Assembly: GCA_025937615.1 (NCBI GenBank) | Contig: JAICRA010000126.1 | Span: 1 to 5,413 of the forward strand | Direction of reading: 5' to 3' | Source: Thermomicrobiales bacterium | GTDB taxonomy: Bacteria; Chloroflexota; Chloroflexia; Thermomicrobiales; UBA6265 | Length of the DNA stretch: 5,413 nt | Shown: piece after piece, positions 1 through 5,413 of the stretch | Position numbering within the stretch: the first letter of the stretch is position 1 | Layout: each line of letters opens with the position of its first letter | Notes under the pieces: model-generated | Told to the model about the DNA's origin: nothing | Databases searched by the model: none | Seen by the model: the letters and a program-made list of their open reading frames with translations, nothing else | Made by a program: the position numbers and the translations under genes

Positions 1-449
1 TGGTAGATCTCGCCAAGATTTCCGCGCTCGACTTCCTTCTTGACGAGTTGAACGTCCTGCCGGCCGCGCCGGTTGAAGACAACGCCAAGGACGCGCTCCG
101 CGCGCCGTGCCGCGTCGATGATCCGCTGCCCTTCCGCTGCTGTTGGCGCTAGCGGTTTTTCGACCATGACGTGTTTGCCGGCTTTCAGTGCCGCGAGCGC
201 CACGGGCACATGCAAGATATTCGGCACGGCGACGGTCACCGCCTCGATGTCAGGATCCGCGACGAGATCCTGATAGTCTCGATAGACGCGCGGTACGTCG
301 AATTGCTTGGCCAGGTCCCGGCACCGCTCTTCATCAAGACCCGCGATGGCAACAACCTTGGCGCGCGGGATCTCGGCGAAACCCTGTAAGTGCAGGAAGC
401 CAACACCGCAACCAATTATCCCGACTTTCAGCTGCCGCGGGTCTGTCAC
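1..449 (-). CDS. Gfo/Idh/MocA-family NAD(P)-dependent oxidoreductase, N-terminal part only
   Basis: Reading leftward gives 149 codons with no stop before the window edge, so the C-terminal substrate-binding domain is missing. What is seen is a Rossmann fold: a beta strand and dinucleotide loop KVGIIGCGVGFLH (residues 8-20, a G-x-G-x-G variant), the segment VPNILH (75-80), the family signature EKP (97-99) in HVMVEKPLA, then FNRRGRQDVQ and a GNLGEIY-type helix end (143-149). The family oxidises or reduces sugars, inositols and related polyols with NAD(P) in the cytoplasm; the substrate here cannot be told. Start choice: GTG at 449 has GGGG five bases upstream (455-458). GTG at 455, two codons earlier and in frame, is the alternative but has no spaced ribosome site. 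No ATG or TTG exists in frame back to the stop of the preceding gene at 528-530. It follows the metallophosphoesterase in the same direction after 78 bases, so it is probably the last visible gene of the same operon. The family call is secure; the function is open. Confidence 0.92.
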   Translation of the reverse strand, partial: MTDPRQLKVGIIGCGVGFLHLQGFAEIPRAKVVAIAGLDEERCRDLAKQFDVPRVYRDYQDLVADPDIEAVTVAVPNILHVPVALAALKAGKHVMVEKPLAPTAAEGQRIIDAARRAERVLGVVFNRRGRQDVQLVKKEVERGNLGEIY

Positions 450-482
450 ATTCACCCCACTAAACGTTAGAACCGCACGGGA

Positions 483-514
483 GCGTGAGACCTGTCTCGC
501 ATCACGCCATGGCG
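483..514 (-). repeat. Intercistronic inverted repeats (possible RNA hairpin)
   Basis: In the gap between the phosphoesterase and the oxidoreductase, GCGTGA (483-488) is the inverse complement of TCACGC (502-507). Within it GAGAC (487-491) is the inverse complement of GTCTC (494-498). The two cannot be fully paired at once, but a stem of GCGT plus GAGA with an internal loop is possible. A perfect 10-base palindrome CGCCATGGCG (505-514) overlaps the edge. No T-run follows on the transcribed strand, so this is not a standard intrinsic terminator. It may be an mRNA stability or processing element, or chance in GC-rich DNA. Confidence 0.3.
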
Positions 515-527
515 CACTCGGATGGAG

Positions 528-1388
528 CTAGACCAATGTCAGGAGCGTGACCTCCGGAGAACACCGGAATCGCACCGGCGGACGAAAGACACCAACTCCG
601 CGGGTCGTATAGACCGGCATTCCCATAGCCAGGTTGAGCCCCACCACGAATCGCCTGCCGCCCGCCGGCGCAGCAACCGTGCCAGCGATGGGCAGCCGCA
701 CCTGACCGCCGTGACTGTGCCCGGAGAGTTGCAGGAAGGCATCATGCCGGACTACCTGCTCGGCCCAATCGGGCTCGTGCCAGAGTGAGAGAGCGCGCGC
801 GCACGACGGCACGCCGGCGAAGGCGCGCTCCGGTTCGGGCGCACCGAGCAGTGCATCATCGATACCGGCGACCCAGAGCTCGCCGACATTGTCGCCGACT
901 CGTGCGCATTCATTGCGAAGCACGCGAATGCCGCGCTTCTCAAGCGCCGCAGTCATTCGCGGGGCGCCATTGGCGTAATCGTGGTTGCCGAGAACCGCGA
1001 GCGAGCCAAACCGCGTCGCGCTGGCAACATTGCCAAGCACGGCGGCGGCCTCGTCGATGTGTCGTGGCGACTCGGATACGTAGTCGCCCCCGAAGAGCAG
1101 CAGGTCGGGTTCAGTGGATAGCAATAGCCCCAAAGCGCGGTCAACATCCACCGGGCGGATCACGGAACCGAGATGAGTATCGGCGAGGAAACCAATTCGC
1201 AGTCGCGGAGGCGTCTCGAGGCCAGGGGGGATGCGGAGCTCGATCCGCTCCAAGACGGGCCGGTAGGGTGTATCGTGTCGCGCTCGATGTTCCGCTAACG
1301 CGGCTGCAACCGATGCAGCGGTCGCCACCACGGCACCACCAAGCGCCCGACCGCCGACTCGAGACTTACGCGCTCGAGAGGCCTGCAC
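528..1388 (-). CDS. YkuE/YaeI-like calcineurin-type metallophosphoesterase
   Basis: A 286-residue protein with all the metal-binding blocks of the calcineurin-like phosphoesterase fold in order: FLADTHLG (D70, H72), GGDYV (D102), GNHD (134-137), the WHEPDW histidine H204, and GHSHGGQ (H224, H226). The GHSHGGQVRLP block and the C-terminal YTTRGVGVFRPPVRFRCSPEVTLL stretch are typical of the YkuE/YaeI subgroup, whose members act on phosphodiesters or pyrophosphates, often at the membrane; LpxG of Chlamydia (UDP-2,3-diacylglucosamine hydrolase) is a relative. The substrate here is unknown. Residues 3-14 are Arg/Lys-rich and 15-32 are Ala/Val-rich, which looks like a membrane anchor or signal segment, although there is no twin-arginine motif. 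The start is uncertain: GTG at 1388 lies 17 bases after the ispG stop with no ribosome site, suggesting translational coupling. The in-frame GTG codons at 1331 and 1328 (residues 20-21) follow GGTGGT closely and would remove the basic N-terminus. Confidence 0.93.
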   Translation of the reverse strand: MQASRARKSRVGGRALGGAVVATAASVAAALAEHRARHDTPYRPVLERIELRIPPGLETPPRLRIGFLADTHLGSVIRPVDVDRALGLLLSTEPDLLLFGGDYVSESPRHIDEAAAVLGNVASATRFGSLAVLGNHDYANGAPRMTAALEKRGIRVLRNECARVGDNVGELWVAGIDDALLGAPEPERAFAGVPSCARALSLWHEPDWAEQVVRHDAFLQLSGHSHGGQVRLPIAGTVAAPAGGRRFVVGLNLAMGMPVYTTRGVGVFRPPVRFRCSPEVTLLTLV

Positions 1389-1405
1389 CGAAAGTGCGGC
1401 CGCGG

Positions 1406-2584
1406 CTAGACGGCCGTCAGCCGAAGTGAAGGGCGGGCGGTCTGATACCGATCAGCGGTCTCCTCGACCACCCCGCTCTTCCGCTCGTCTACAACGAGGC
1501 GAATCTCGTCCTTCAATGCCGCGAGCATGTCCGTTTCCGCGACAGTGCGGACGATCTTCCCTTTGCGGAAGATGACGCCCTTGCCATTCCCCGCCGCAAG
1601 ACCAACATCGGCGTCACGCGATTCACCGGGTCCGTTGACAACGCAGCCCATCACCGCCACGCGGATCGGCTCCGATACCGTGGTCAGGAATTCATCGACC
1701 TGGTTGGCGAGCGTGAAAAGATCGACTTCGACACGTCCGCACGTGGGGCAGGCGATCATGACTGCACCCTTTTGGCGCAGCTCCAGGCTCTTCAGTATCT
1801 CGTAAGCAACGAAGACTTCTTCGACCGGATCGGTCGTCAACGACACGCGAATCGTGTCGCCAATACCAAGTGCGAGCAATGTGCCAATCCCGGTTGCGGA
1901 GCGCACGGTTCCCGACCGTGGTGTCCCGGCCTCGGTTACTCCAAGATGCAGGGGGTAATCGTTCGGCAGGATAGCGAACCGCCGGTATGCCTCGAAGAGG
2001 ACAGGCAGCTCAAATGCCTTGAGGCTCACCTTGGTCAGGCCGAAATCGAGATCCTCGAGGATCCGGATGTGTCCGAGTGCTGACCGAACCAGCCATTCGG
2101 CGCGTAATTCGACCTGGGATGCGCCGCGCTCGGCCATCTCGTCGACGAAGGCCGCAGGCATCGGTGCCACGGAGCCAAAATTGACGCCAATGCGGATGGG
2201 AACCTCTCGCTCCTTGGCTCGCTCAACGACCTCGCGCACATCCTCGGACTTGCGGATATTGCCCGGATTGAGACGCAGCCCGTGGATCCCGGCGTCGAGC
2301 GCTTTCAGTGCCAGGGTGTGCTCGAAGTGAATATCGGCGATAAGAGGCACCGGTGCGTGTGGAACGATGTCCGGGAGCGCGGCGGCGGCTTTGCGGTCTG
2401 GAACCGCAATCCGGACGATCTCGCACCCTGCCTCGGCGAGCTCGTGAATTTGACGGAGGGTGGCAACCGGGTCTCGCGTATCGGCCGTTGTCATGGACTG
2501 CACGACGATAGGATTGTCGCCACCGACTTTCACATCGCCGACGTAAAGCACGCGAGTGGGCCGCCGCGGAGCGATCAAAGACAT
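1406..2584 (-). CDS. ispG: 4-hydroxy-3-methylbut-2-enyl-diphosphate synthase (IspG/GcpE)
   Basis: This enzyme converts 2-C-methyl-D-erythritol 2,4-cyclodiphosphate to HMBPP, the penultimate step of the MEP isoprenoid pathway, using a 4Fe-4S cluster and reduced flavodoxin or ferredoxin in the cytoplasm. The 392-residue protein matches the short bacterial form (E. coli has 372), without the inserted domain of plant enzymes. An N-terminal TIM-barrel half carries VQSMTTADTRD (28-38), PLIADIHFEH (80-89) and LRLNPGNI (103-110). The C-terminal iron-sulfur half carries ACPTCGR (C279, C282) and GCVVNGPGE (C314, E321). These correspond to the E. coli cluster ligands C270, C273, C305 and E312 with a constant offset of nine. 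TEAGTPRSG and GIGDTIRVSLT are also family signatures. The ATG at 2584 has a good ribosome site 9 bases upstream. The gene lies 27 bases after rseP, a conserved pairing, so co-transcription is likely. Nothing appears truncated. Confidence 0.98.
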   Translation of the reverse strand: MSLIAPRRPTRVLYVGDVKVGGDNPIVVQSMTTADTRDPVATLRQIHELAEAGCEIVRIAVPDRKAAAALPDIVPHAPVPLIADIHFEHTLALKALDAGIHGLRLNPGNIRKSEDVREVVERAKEREVPIRIGVNFGSVAPMPAAFVDEMAERGASQVELRAEWLVRSALGHIRILEDLDFGLTKVSLKAFELPVLFEAYRRFAILPNDYPLHLGVTEAGTPRSGTVRSATGIGTLLALGIGDTIRVSLTTDPVEEVFVAYEILKSLELRQKGAVMIACPTCGRVEVDLFTLANQVDEFLTTVSEPIRVAVMGCVVNGPGESRDADVGLAAGNGKGVIFRKGKIVRTVAETDMLAALKDEIRLVVDERKSGVVEETADRYQTARPSLRLTAV

Positions 2585-2592
2585 ACGAACTT

Positions 2593-2598
2593 TCTCCT
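2593..2598 (-). promoter_or_regulatory. Ribosome binding site of ispG
   Basis: On the minus strand AGGAGA lies 8 bases before the ATG at 2584, within the 27-base gap after the rseP stop (TAA, 2612-2614). It fixes the ispG start and shows that ispG is initiated independently rather than only by coupling to rseP. Confidence 0.75.
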
Positions 2599-2611
2599 GA
2601 TCCTTGGACTA

Positions 2612-3952
2612 TTACGGCAGGAAGGATCGACCTTCGTAGATTCTGAGCGCGTCCAGGACTAACACGATCACCATGAAGCCGAGCAGCAGGATCAATCCGG
2701 CCACGTGAACAATGCCCTCGCGCTCGGGCGCCAACTTCTTCCCGCCACGGAGGATCTCGACGATGACGAACAAGAGCCGCCCTCCGTCAAGTGCCGGGAG
2801 CGGTAGAAGATTCAAAACAGCCAAATTCAACGACAGCAGGATCGCGAGCTGGGCGAGCGTGACCCAGAGTGGCAGGGGGCTCGCGCTCACGATCTCGCTT
2901 GTGATCTGCCCCATGCCGAGAGGCCCCGCGATCTGATCGAGCGGCGCCCTGCCGGTGGCCAGATCACGGATTCCGGCGAGCATCTGCCCGGACTGTTCCC
3001 AGGCTTGAGCGACCCCGACGGGGATAATCGAACCAAGCGGCACGCGCTCGAACTGAGGCTTGATGGCAAGGTCCAGCCCGAGCTGCGGGAGGAGATCAGC
3101 CTCAACGTCGAGTTTTGGCACGACGAGTGAAACCGTCATCTCTTCGCTACCGCGGGCAACCTCGACCGGAACGGTGGAGCCGGAGGCGCTCGTCAGCGCG
3201 AACTGGAGCGCGTAAGGATCGATGATGGGCTCTGAACCCACGGCTACGAATCGGTCGCCAGATTGAAACCCCGCTTCGGCGGCGGGCGATTTCTCGGTGA
3301 CGGCCTCAACGGTGGCTTCCGAGATGGCGGAGTCCGTGATTCCGACCCCGGTGGGACCCTCACCCGCAGGCGGGTTTAGGCGCGGCACGACCGATGTTTC
3401 GACGAGCTCGCCATTGCGTTCGACGACCACGCTCATCGGGTTCCCGCTGAACTCGCGAGCTCGCTGCCCAACGTCGGCTGAGGACTCGACAGGAACACCG
3501 GCAACTTCAACGACGCGGTCGCCCGCCTGCCATCCAGCCACCTCGGCTGGAGATCCGGGAACAACCGAGGCGATATATACGTTCGAACGGGACACGCCCT
3601 GGAAACCGACGACCAAAATCATGAGGACGAAGGCAAGCAGGAAGTTCATCGCGGACCCGGCGACAAGGAAGAACGCCCGTTTCCCCGGAGACTTGGCGTT
3701 GATGGACTGCGGATCCGTGGTCTTGCCGTCTTCTCCGAGAACCTTCACGAATCCCCCGAAAGGGATCCAGTTCAGTGACCAGAGGACGCCGTTGCGGCGC
3801 CAGCCCTTGATCCGCGGTGGGATACCGATACCGAACTCTTCGACCTTGACACCGATCAAGCGCGCGGCAACGAAGTGCCCGATCTCATGGACGAGGATGA
3901 GGACCGCGAGAATGGGGATGATATAGAGGCCGTTGATGAGTCCTTCCGACAC
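2612..3952 (-). CDS. rseP: RseP-family site-2 (S2P/M50) intramembrane zinc metalloprotease
   Basis: This membrane protease cuts transmembrane segments of anti-sigma factors and remnant signal peptides. The 446-residue protein has the RseP layout: a first membrane helix (about 7-30) holding the zinc motif HEIGH (H22, E23, H26); the loop PFGGFVKVLGED (64-75) matching the RseP PxGGxVK membrane-reentrant segment; a second helix (about 94-118); two tandem PDZ domains (about 121-195, with SPAEVAGWQAGDRVVEV, and about 203-285, with SPAAEAGFQSGDRFVAV); a third helix with NLLPLPALDGG (381-391, zinc ligand D389); and a last helix (about 412-434). The start is GTG at 3952, which puts the zinc histidine at residue 22 exactly as in E. 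coli RseP. A GGAG lies 11 bases upstream, rather far, and the frame stays open further upstream, so the start rests mainly on this alignment. It is the first gene of the leftward block, followed by ispG. Its substrate anti-sigma factor is not in the window. Confidence 0.96.
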   Translation of the reverse strand: MSEGLINGLYIIPILAVLILVHEIGHFVAARLIGVKVEEFGIGIPPRIKGWRRNGVLWSLNWIPFGGFVKVLGEDGKTTDPQSINAKSPGKRAFFLVAGSAMNFLLAFVLMILVVGFQGVSRSNVYIASVVPGSPAEVAGWQAGDRVVEVAGVPVESSADVGQRAREFSGNPMSVVVERNGELVETSVVPRLNPPAGEGPTGVGITDSAISEATVEAVTEKSPAAEAGFQSGDRFVAVGSEPIIDPYALQFALTSASGSTVPVEVARGSEEMTVSLVVPKLDVEADLLPQLGLDLAIKPQFERVPLGSIIPVGVAQAWEQSGQMLAGIRDLATGRAPLDQIAGPLGMGQITSEIVSASPLPLWVTLAQLAILLSLNLAVLNLLPLPALDGGRLLFVIVEILRGGKKLAPEREGIVHVAGLILLLGFMVIVLVLDALRIYEGRSFLP

Positions 3953-4089
3953 AGGTTTTTCCGCTCCGATCGCTCAGGGGCCCCCGCAGCACCCTGTGAC
4001 TCGAACGTGTCCGCTGAGTAACGAGTCTACAACGACCCAGGTGAACGATGAGATCCAGACCCGGCGTCATCGAGAGGGCTGACTGCCGA

Positions 4090-4120
4090 ATACATCGCGC
4101 AGAAACCGCGCGTTATGTAT
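4090..4120. repeat. Interrupted inverted repeat, candidate operator
   Basis: The arms are ATACAT-CGCGC (4090-4100) and GCGCG-TT-ATGTAT (4108-4120). The inner CGCGC/GCGCG pair (5 bases) and the outer ATACAT/ATGTAT pair (6 bases) are exact inverse complements. A 7-base centre AGAAACC separates the arms and two extra bases (TT) interrupt the right one. The right end touches the possible extended -10 of ald (4120-4128). Copies of GACTGCCG at 4081-4088 and 4132-4139 flank it, 51 bases apart start to start. Its position suggests a repressor or activator site for ald, the rseP block, or both; alanine dehydrogenase genes are often controlled by Lrp/AsnC-type regulators, but no regulator gene is visible here. 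Confidence 0.5.
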
Positions 4121-4173
4121 GTTAGACTGGCGACTGCCGCGCGGGCATCGCGAGCACCGTAACAAGCAAAATG

Positions 4174-4195
4174 GGGCTCCGGTACGAGCGAGCCC
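4174..4195 (+). other. Small hairpin in the ald leader
   Basis: GGGCTC (4174-4179) and GAGCCC (4190-4195) can form a 6-base GC-rich stem with a 10-base loop. It would sit in the ald mRNA leader, ending 4 bases before the AGGGG (4200-4204) that is the likely ald ribosome site, so it could affect ribosome access. Such a short stem can arise by chance at this base composition. Confidence 0.2.
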
Positions 4196-4199
4196 GGGC

Positions 4200-4204
4200 A
4201 GGGG
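4200..4204 (+). promoter_or_regulatory. Likely ribosome binding site of ald
   Basis: AGGGG lies 9 bases before the ATG at 4214. A second candidate, GAGGT at 4208-4212, is too close to the ATG (1 base) to serve it. An in-frame stop at 4160-4162 with no start codon in between leaves ATG 4214 as the first start in this frame. Confidence 0.5.
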
Positions 4205-4213
4205 CGCGAGGTC

Positions 4214-5353
4214 ATGCTGGTAGGCGTGCCCAAGGAAGTCAAGGATCACGAATTCCGGGTTTCCGTTACTCCCGCCGGCGTGCGGGAATACCATGCTCGG
4301 GGACACCAGGTACTCGTCCAGCGCTCGGCGGGTGAGGGGAGTGGTTTCGCGGACGCCGAGTACACGGCCGCCGGAGCCGAGTTGGTCGATTCAGCCTCCG
4401 CGATCTACGACTGCGCCGAGATGATCGTCAAGGTCAAGGAACCAGTTCCCGCCGAATACGATCTGCTTCGCCCCGAGCAAGTCCTGTTCACGTATCTCCA
4501 TCTCGCCGCCGATGCGCCGCTGACCCACGCGCTCATTCGCAATCGTGTTCAAGCGGTCGCTTATGAAACGGTGCAGCTGGATACCGGTGCGCTGCCGCTC
4601 CTGACACCGATGAGTGAGGTCGCGGGGCGAATGTCGGTCCAGGTCGGCGCCCATTTTCTCGAGAAAGCTCACGGCGGCAGCGGGACGCTCCTGGGTGGCA
4701 TCCCTGGCGTCCCAGGCGCGAACGTGGTGGTGATCGGGGGTGGCGTTGTCGGTACCAACGCCGCACAGATCGCGCTCGGAATGGGCGGCAACGTCAGGAT
4801 TGTCGACCGCTCCCTGGAGAGACTCCGTCAGCTCGACACCATGCTTCACGGTCGCGTCAACACCCTCGCGTCGAACAGTGAGAATGTGGCGGAGGCCGTT
4901 CGCTGTGCCGACCTCGTCGTGGGCGCGGTCCTGCTGCCGGGCGCCAAGGCCCCCAAGATCGTCTCGGAGCCGATGGTCGCCGCTATGAGACCCGGGTCTG
5001 TCATCGTCGATGTGGCGATCGACCAGGGCGGATGTATCGCTACGGCACGACCGACCACGCATAGCGAGCCAACGTACATCACGTACGGCGTTGTCCACTA
5101 CTGTGTGACGAATATGCCGGGCGCCGTGCCGCGTACCAGCACCATTGGCCTGTCCAACGCGACGTTGCCGTACGGCCTGGCGCTCGCAGATTTTGGGCTC
5201 GAGGGAGCCATTTTGCGCGATCCCGAACTTGCCAGAGGCGTCAACGTGATCAATGGCAAGGTGACCCATCCTGGAGTCGCGGAAGCGTTAGGGATGGATT
5301 ACACGCCCCTCGCCGAGGCGACTCTTGGCGACGTCGCCCTTCTGCGCAGTTGA
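4214..5353 (+). CDS. ald: Alanine dehydrogenase
   Basis: This enzyme catalyses the reversible NAD-dependent oxidative deamination of L-alanine to pyruvate and ammonia in the cytoplasm, used in alanine catabolism and, in reverse, in ammonia assimilation or NADH reoxidation. The 379-residue protein matches the family length (Mycobacterium tuberculosis 371, Bacillus subtilis 378) and aligns from its first residues (MLVGVPKEVKDHEFRVSVTPAGV). Substrate and catalytic residues are in place: R15, K75 (in KVKEP), H96 (in LHLAA) and D270 (in AIDQGG). The Rossmann loop is IGGGVVG (174-180) with the ribose-binding acidic residue D198, favouring NAD over NADP. PMSEVAGR (132-139), GAVLLPGAKAPK (237-248), RPTTH (279-283) and TSTIGLSNATLPY (308-320) are further signatures. 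The absence of a separate transhydrogenase membrane partner and the alanine-type signatures argue against a PntA subunit. It diverges from rseP; a possible further gene starts 52 bases downstream. No defects are seen. Confidence 0.98.
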   Translation: MLVGVPKEVKDHEFRVSVTPAGVREYHARGHQVLVQRSAGEGSGFADAEYTAAGAELVDSASAIYDCAEMIVKVKEPVPAEYDLLRPEQVLFTYLHLAADAPLTHALIRNRVQAVAYETVQLDTGALPLLTPMSEVAGRMSVQVGAHFLEKAHGGSGTLLGGIPGVPGANVVVIGGGVVGTNAAQIALGMGGNVRIVDRSLERLRQLDTMLHGRVNTLASNSENVAEAVRCADLVVGAVLLPGAKAPKIVSEPMVAAMRPGSVIVDVAIDQGGCIATARPTTHSEPTYITYGVVHYCVTNMPGAVPRTSTIGLSNATLPYGLALADFGLEGAILRDPELARGVNVINGKVTHPGVAEALGMDYTPLAEATLGDVALLRS

Positions 5354-5395
5354 AATGGGGAAGCCAAACTTGCCGTCTGCGACGCGGCTGGGGTC

Positions 5396-5413
5396 GGAGG
5401 TACGAATGCACCA
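5396..5413 (+). CDS. Start of a probable downstream gene (ribosome site plus first codons), cut by window edge
   Basis: GGAGGT (5396-5401), the strongest Shine-Dalgarno sequence in the window, is followed by an ATG at 5406-5408, with 5 bases between GGAGG and the ATG. Only two codons and two bases remain (Met-His-), so nothing can be said of the product. An in-frame ATG at 5355, two bases after the ald stop codon, gives an open frame through the same ATG, but it has no obvious ribosome site. If real, the gene lies 52 bases after ald in the same direction and is probably co-transcribed. No terminator-like hairpin is seen between ald and this site. Confidence 0.45.

Larger units (their letters stand above)
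3953..4213. promoter_or_regulatory. Divergent intergenic region between rseP and ald
   Basis: These 261 bases separate two divergent genes, so they must hold the promoter of ald, and most likely one for the rseP-ispG block. No convincing protein gene, tRNA or known riboswitch was seen. Most of it is GC-rich, with one AT-rich pocket at about 4086-4128. For ald, TGTTAGACT (4120-4128) reads as an extended -10 (TG-n-TAGACT, 4 of 6 matches to TATAAT) with no recognisable -35. For the leftward block, TAACAT on the minus strand (4124 to 4119) is a weak -10 candidate, also without a good -35. Both assignments are tentative, since promoters of GC-rich organisms often depart from the E. coli consensus. 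Confidence 0.5.

Noticed and set aside
73..788. Several short rightward open frames over the oxidoreductase and the phosphoesterase end
   Set aside because: They overlap each other and lie antisense to two clear genes; their compositions are Arg/Ser/Pro-rich with no family resemblance.
785..1429. 214-codon open frame antisense to the phosphoesterase
   Set aside because: Arg/Ala-rich low-complexity translation with no motif and no ribosome site; the opposite strand encodes a clear metallophosphoesterase.
3297..3926. 209-codon open frame antisense to rseP
   Set aside because: Thr/Ser/Arg/Pro-rich shadow translation without motifs; rseP on the other strand is certain.
3971..3990. GGGGCCCC palindrome upstream of rseP
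   Set aside because: A self-complementary GC run with no loop; expected by chance at this base composition and with no T-run for a terminator.
3985..4025. T-arm-like GTTCGAGTC on the minus strand, a possible tRNA
   Set aside because: The flanking bases do not form the 5-base T stem, and no acceptor, D or anticodon arms can be built around it.
4171..4213. Upstream ATG at 4171 in the ald leader, out of frame with ald
   Set aside because: It has no clear ribosome site and gives an Arg/Gly-rich reading that runs into ald; there is nothing to support a leader peptide.
3885..4306. Short leftward open frames across the rseP/ald intergenic region
   Set aside because: They overlap the start of rseP or ald, have no ribosome site or motif, and are different frames of the same GC-rich DNA.
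4391..5269. 292-codon open frame antisense to ald
   Set aside because: Its translation is rich in His, Arg, Asp and Gly with no recognisable domain, typical of the reverse strand of a GC-rich gene. The ald frame on the other strand is unambiguous and fully conserved.
1..5413. Mobile element, CRISPR, phage or defence system
   Set aside because: No transposase, integrase, repeat array, toxin-antitoxin or restriction gene is seen; all complete genes are housekeeping or common metabolic families with intact active sites.

Overview
This is ordinary chromosomal sequence from a GC-rich bacterium (about 60 % GC by eye). I see no phage, transposon, CRISPR, toxin or defence genes. Every complete gene belongs to a recognisable family and keeps its expected catalytic residues. 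The organism makes isoprenoids by the MEP pathway (ispG) and has a two-PDZ site-2 protease and an actinobacterial/Bacillus-type alanine dehydrogenase. The gene set and the style of the proteins would fit Chloroflexota (for example Thermomicrobia) or a similar high-GC lineage. That is a weak inference, because nothing here is taxon-diagnostic.

Layout. A leftward block of four genes fills positions 3952 down to 1: rseP (intramembrane zinc protease), ispG (MEP-pathway 4Fe-4S enzyme), a YkuE/YaeI-like metallophosphoesterase, and the N-terminal part of a Gfo/Idh/MocA-family NAD(P)-dependent oxidoreductase cut by the window edge. The gaps are 27, 17 and 72-78 bases, so the first three look like one transcription unit and the fourth probably joins it. 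rseP next to ispG is a widespread conserved pair, usually preceded by dxr. Here dxr is absent, and the gene upstream of rseP is divergent.

A 261-base divergent intergenic region (3953-4213) separates this block from the rightward gene ald (alanine dehydrogenase, 4214-5353). It holds an AT-rich pocket with a clear interrupted inverted repeat (4090-4120). The repeat abuts a possible extended -10 for ald and is flanked by two copies of an 8-base direct repeat, which makes it the best regulatory candidate in the window. Downstream of ald, a near-perfect Shine-Dalgarno sequence and an ATG at the right edge suggest another rightward gene.

Functionally, rseP and ispG link membrane quality control or signalling with isoprenoid precursor synthesis. 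The phosphoesterase and oxidoreductase have no assignable substrates. Ald interconverts L-alanine and pyruvate and is not obviously tied to the leftward block.
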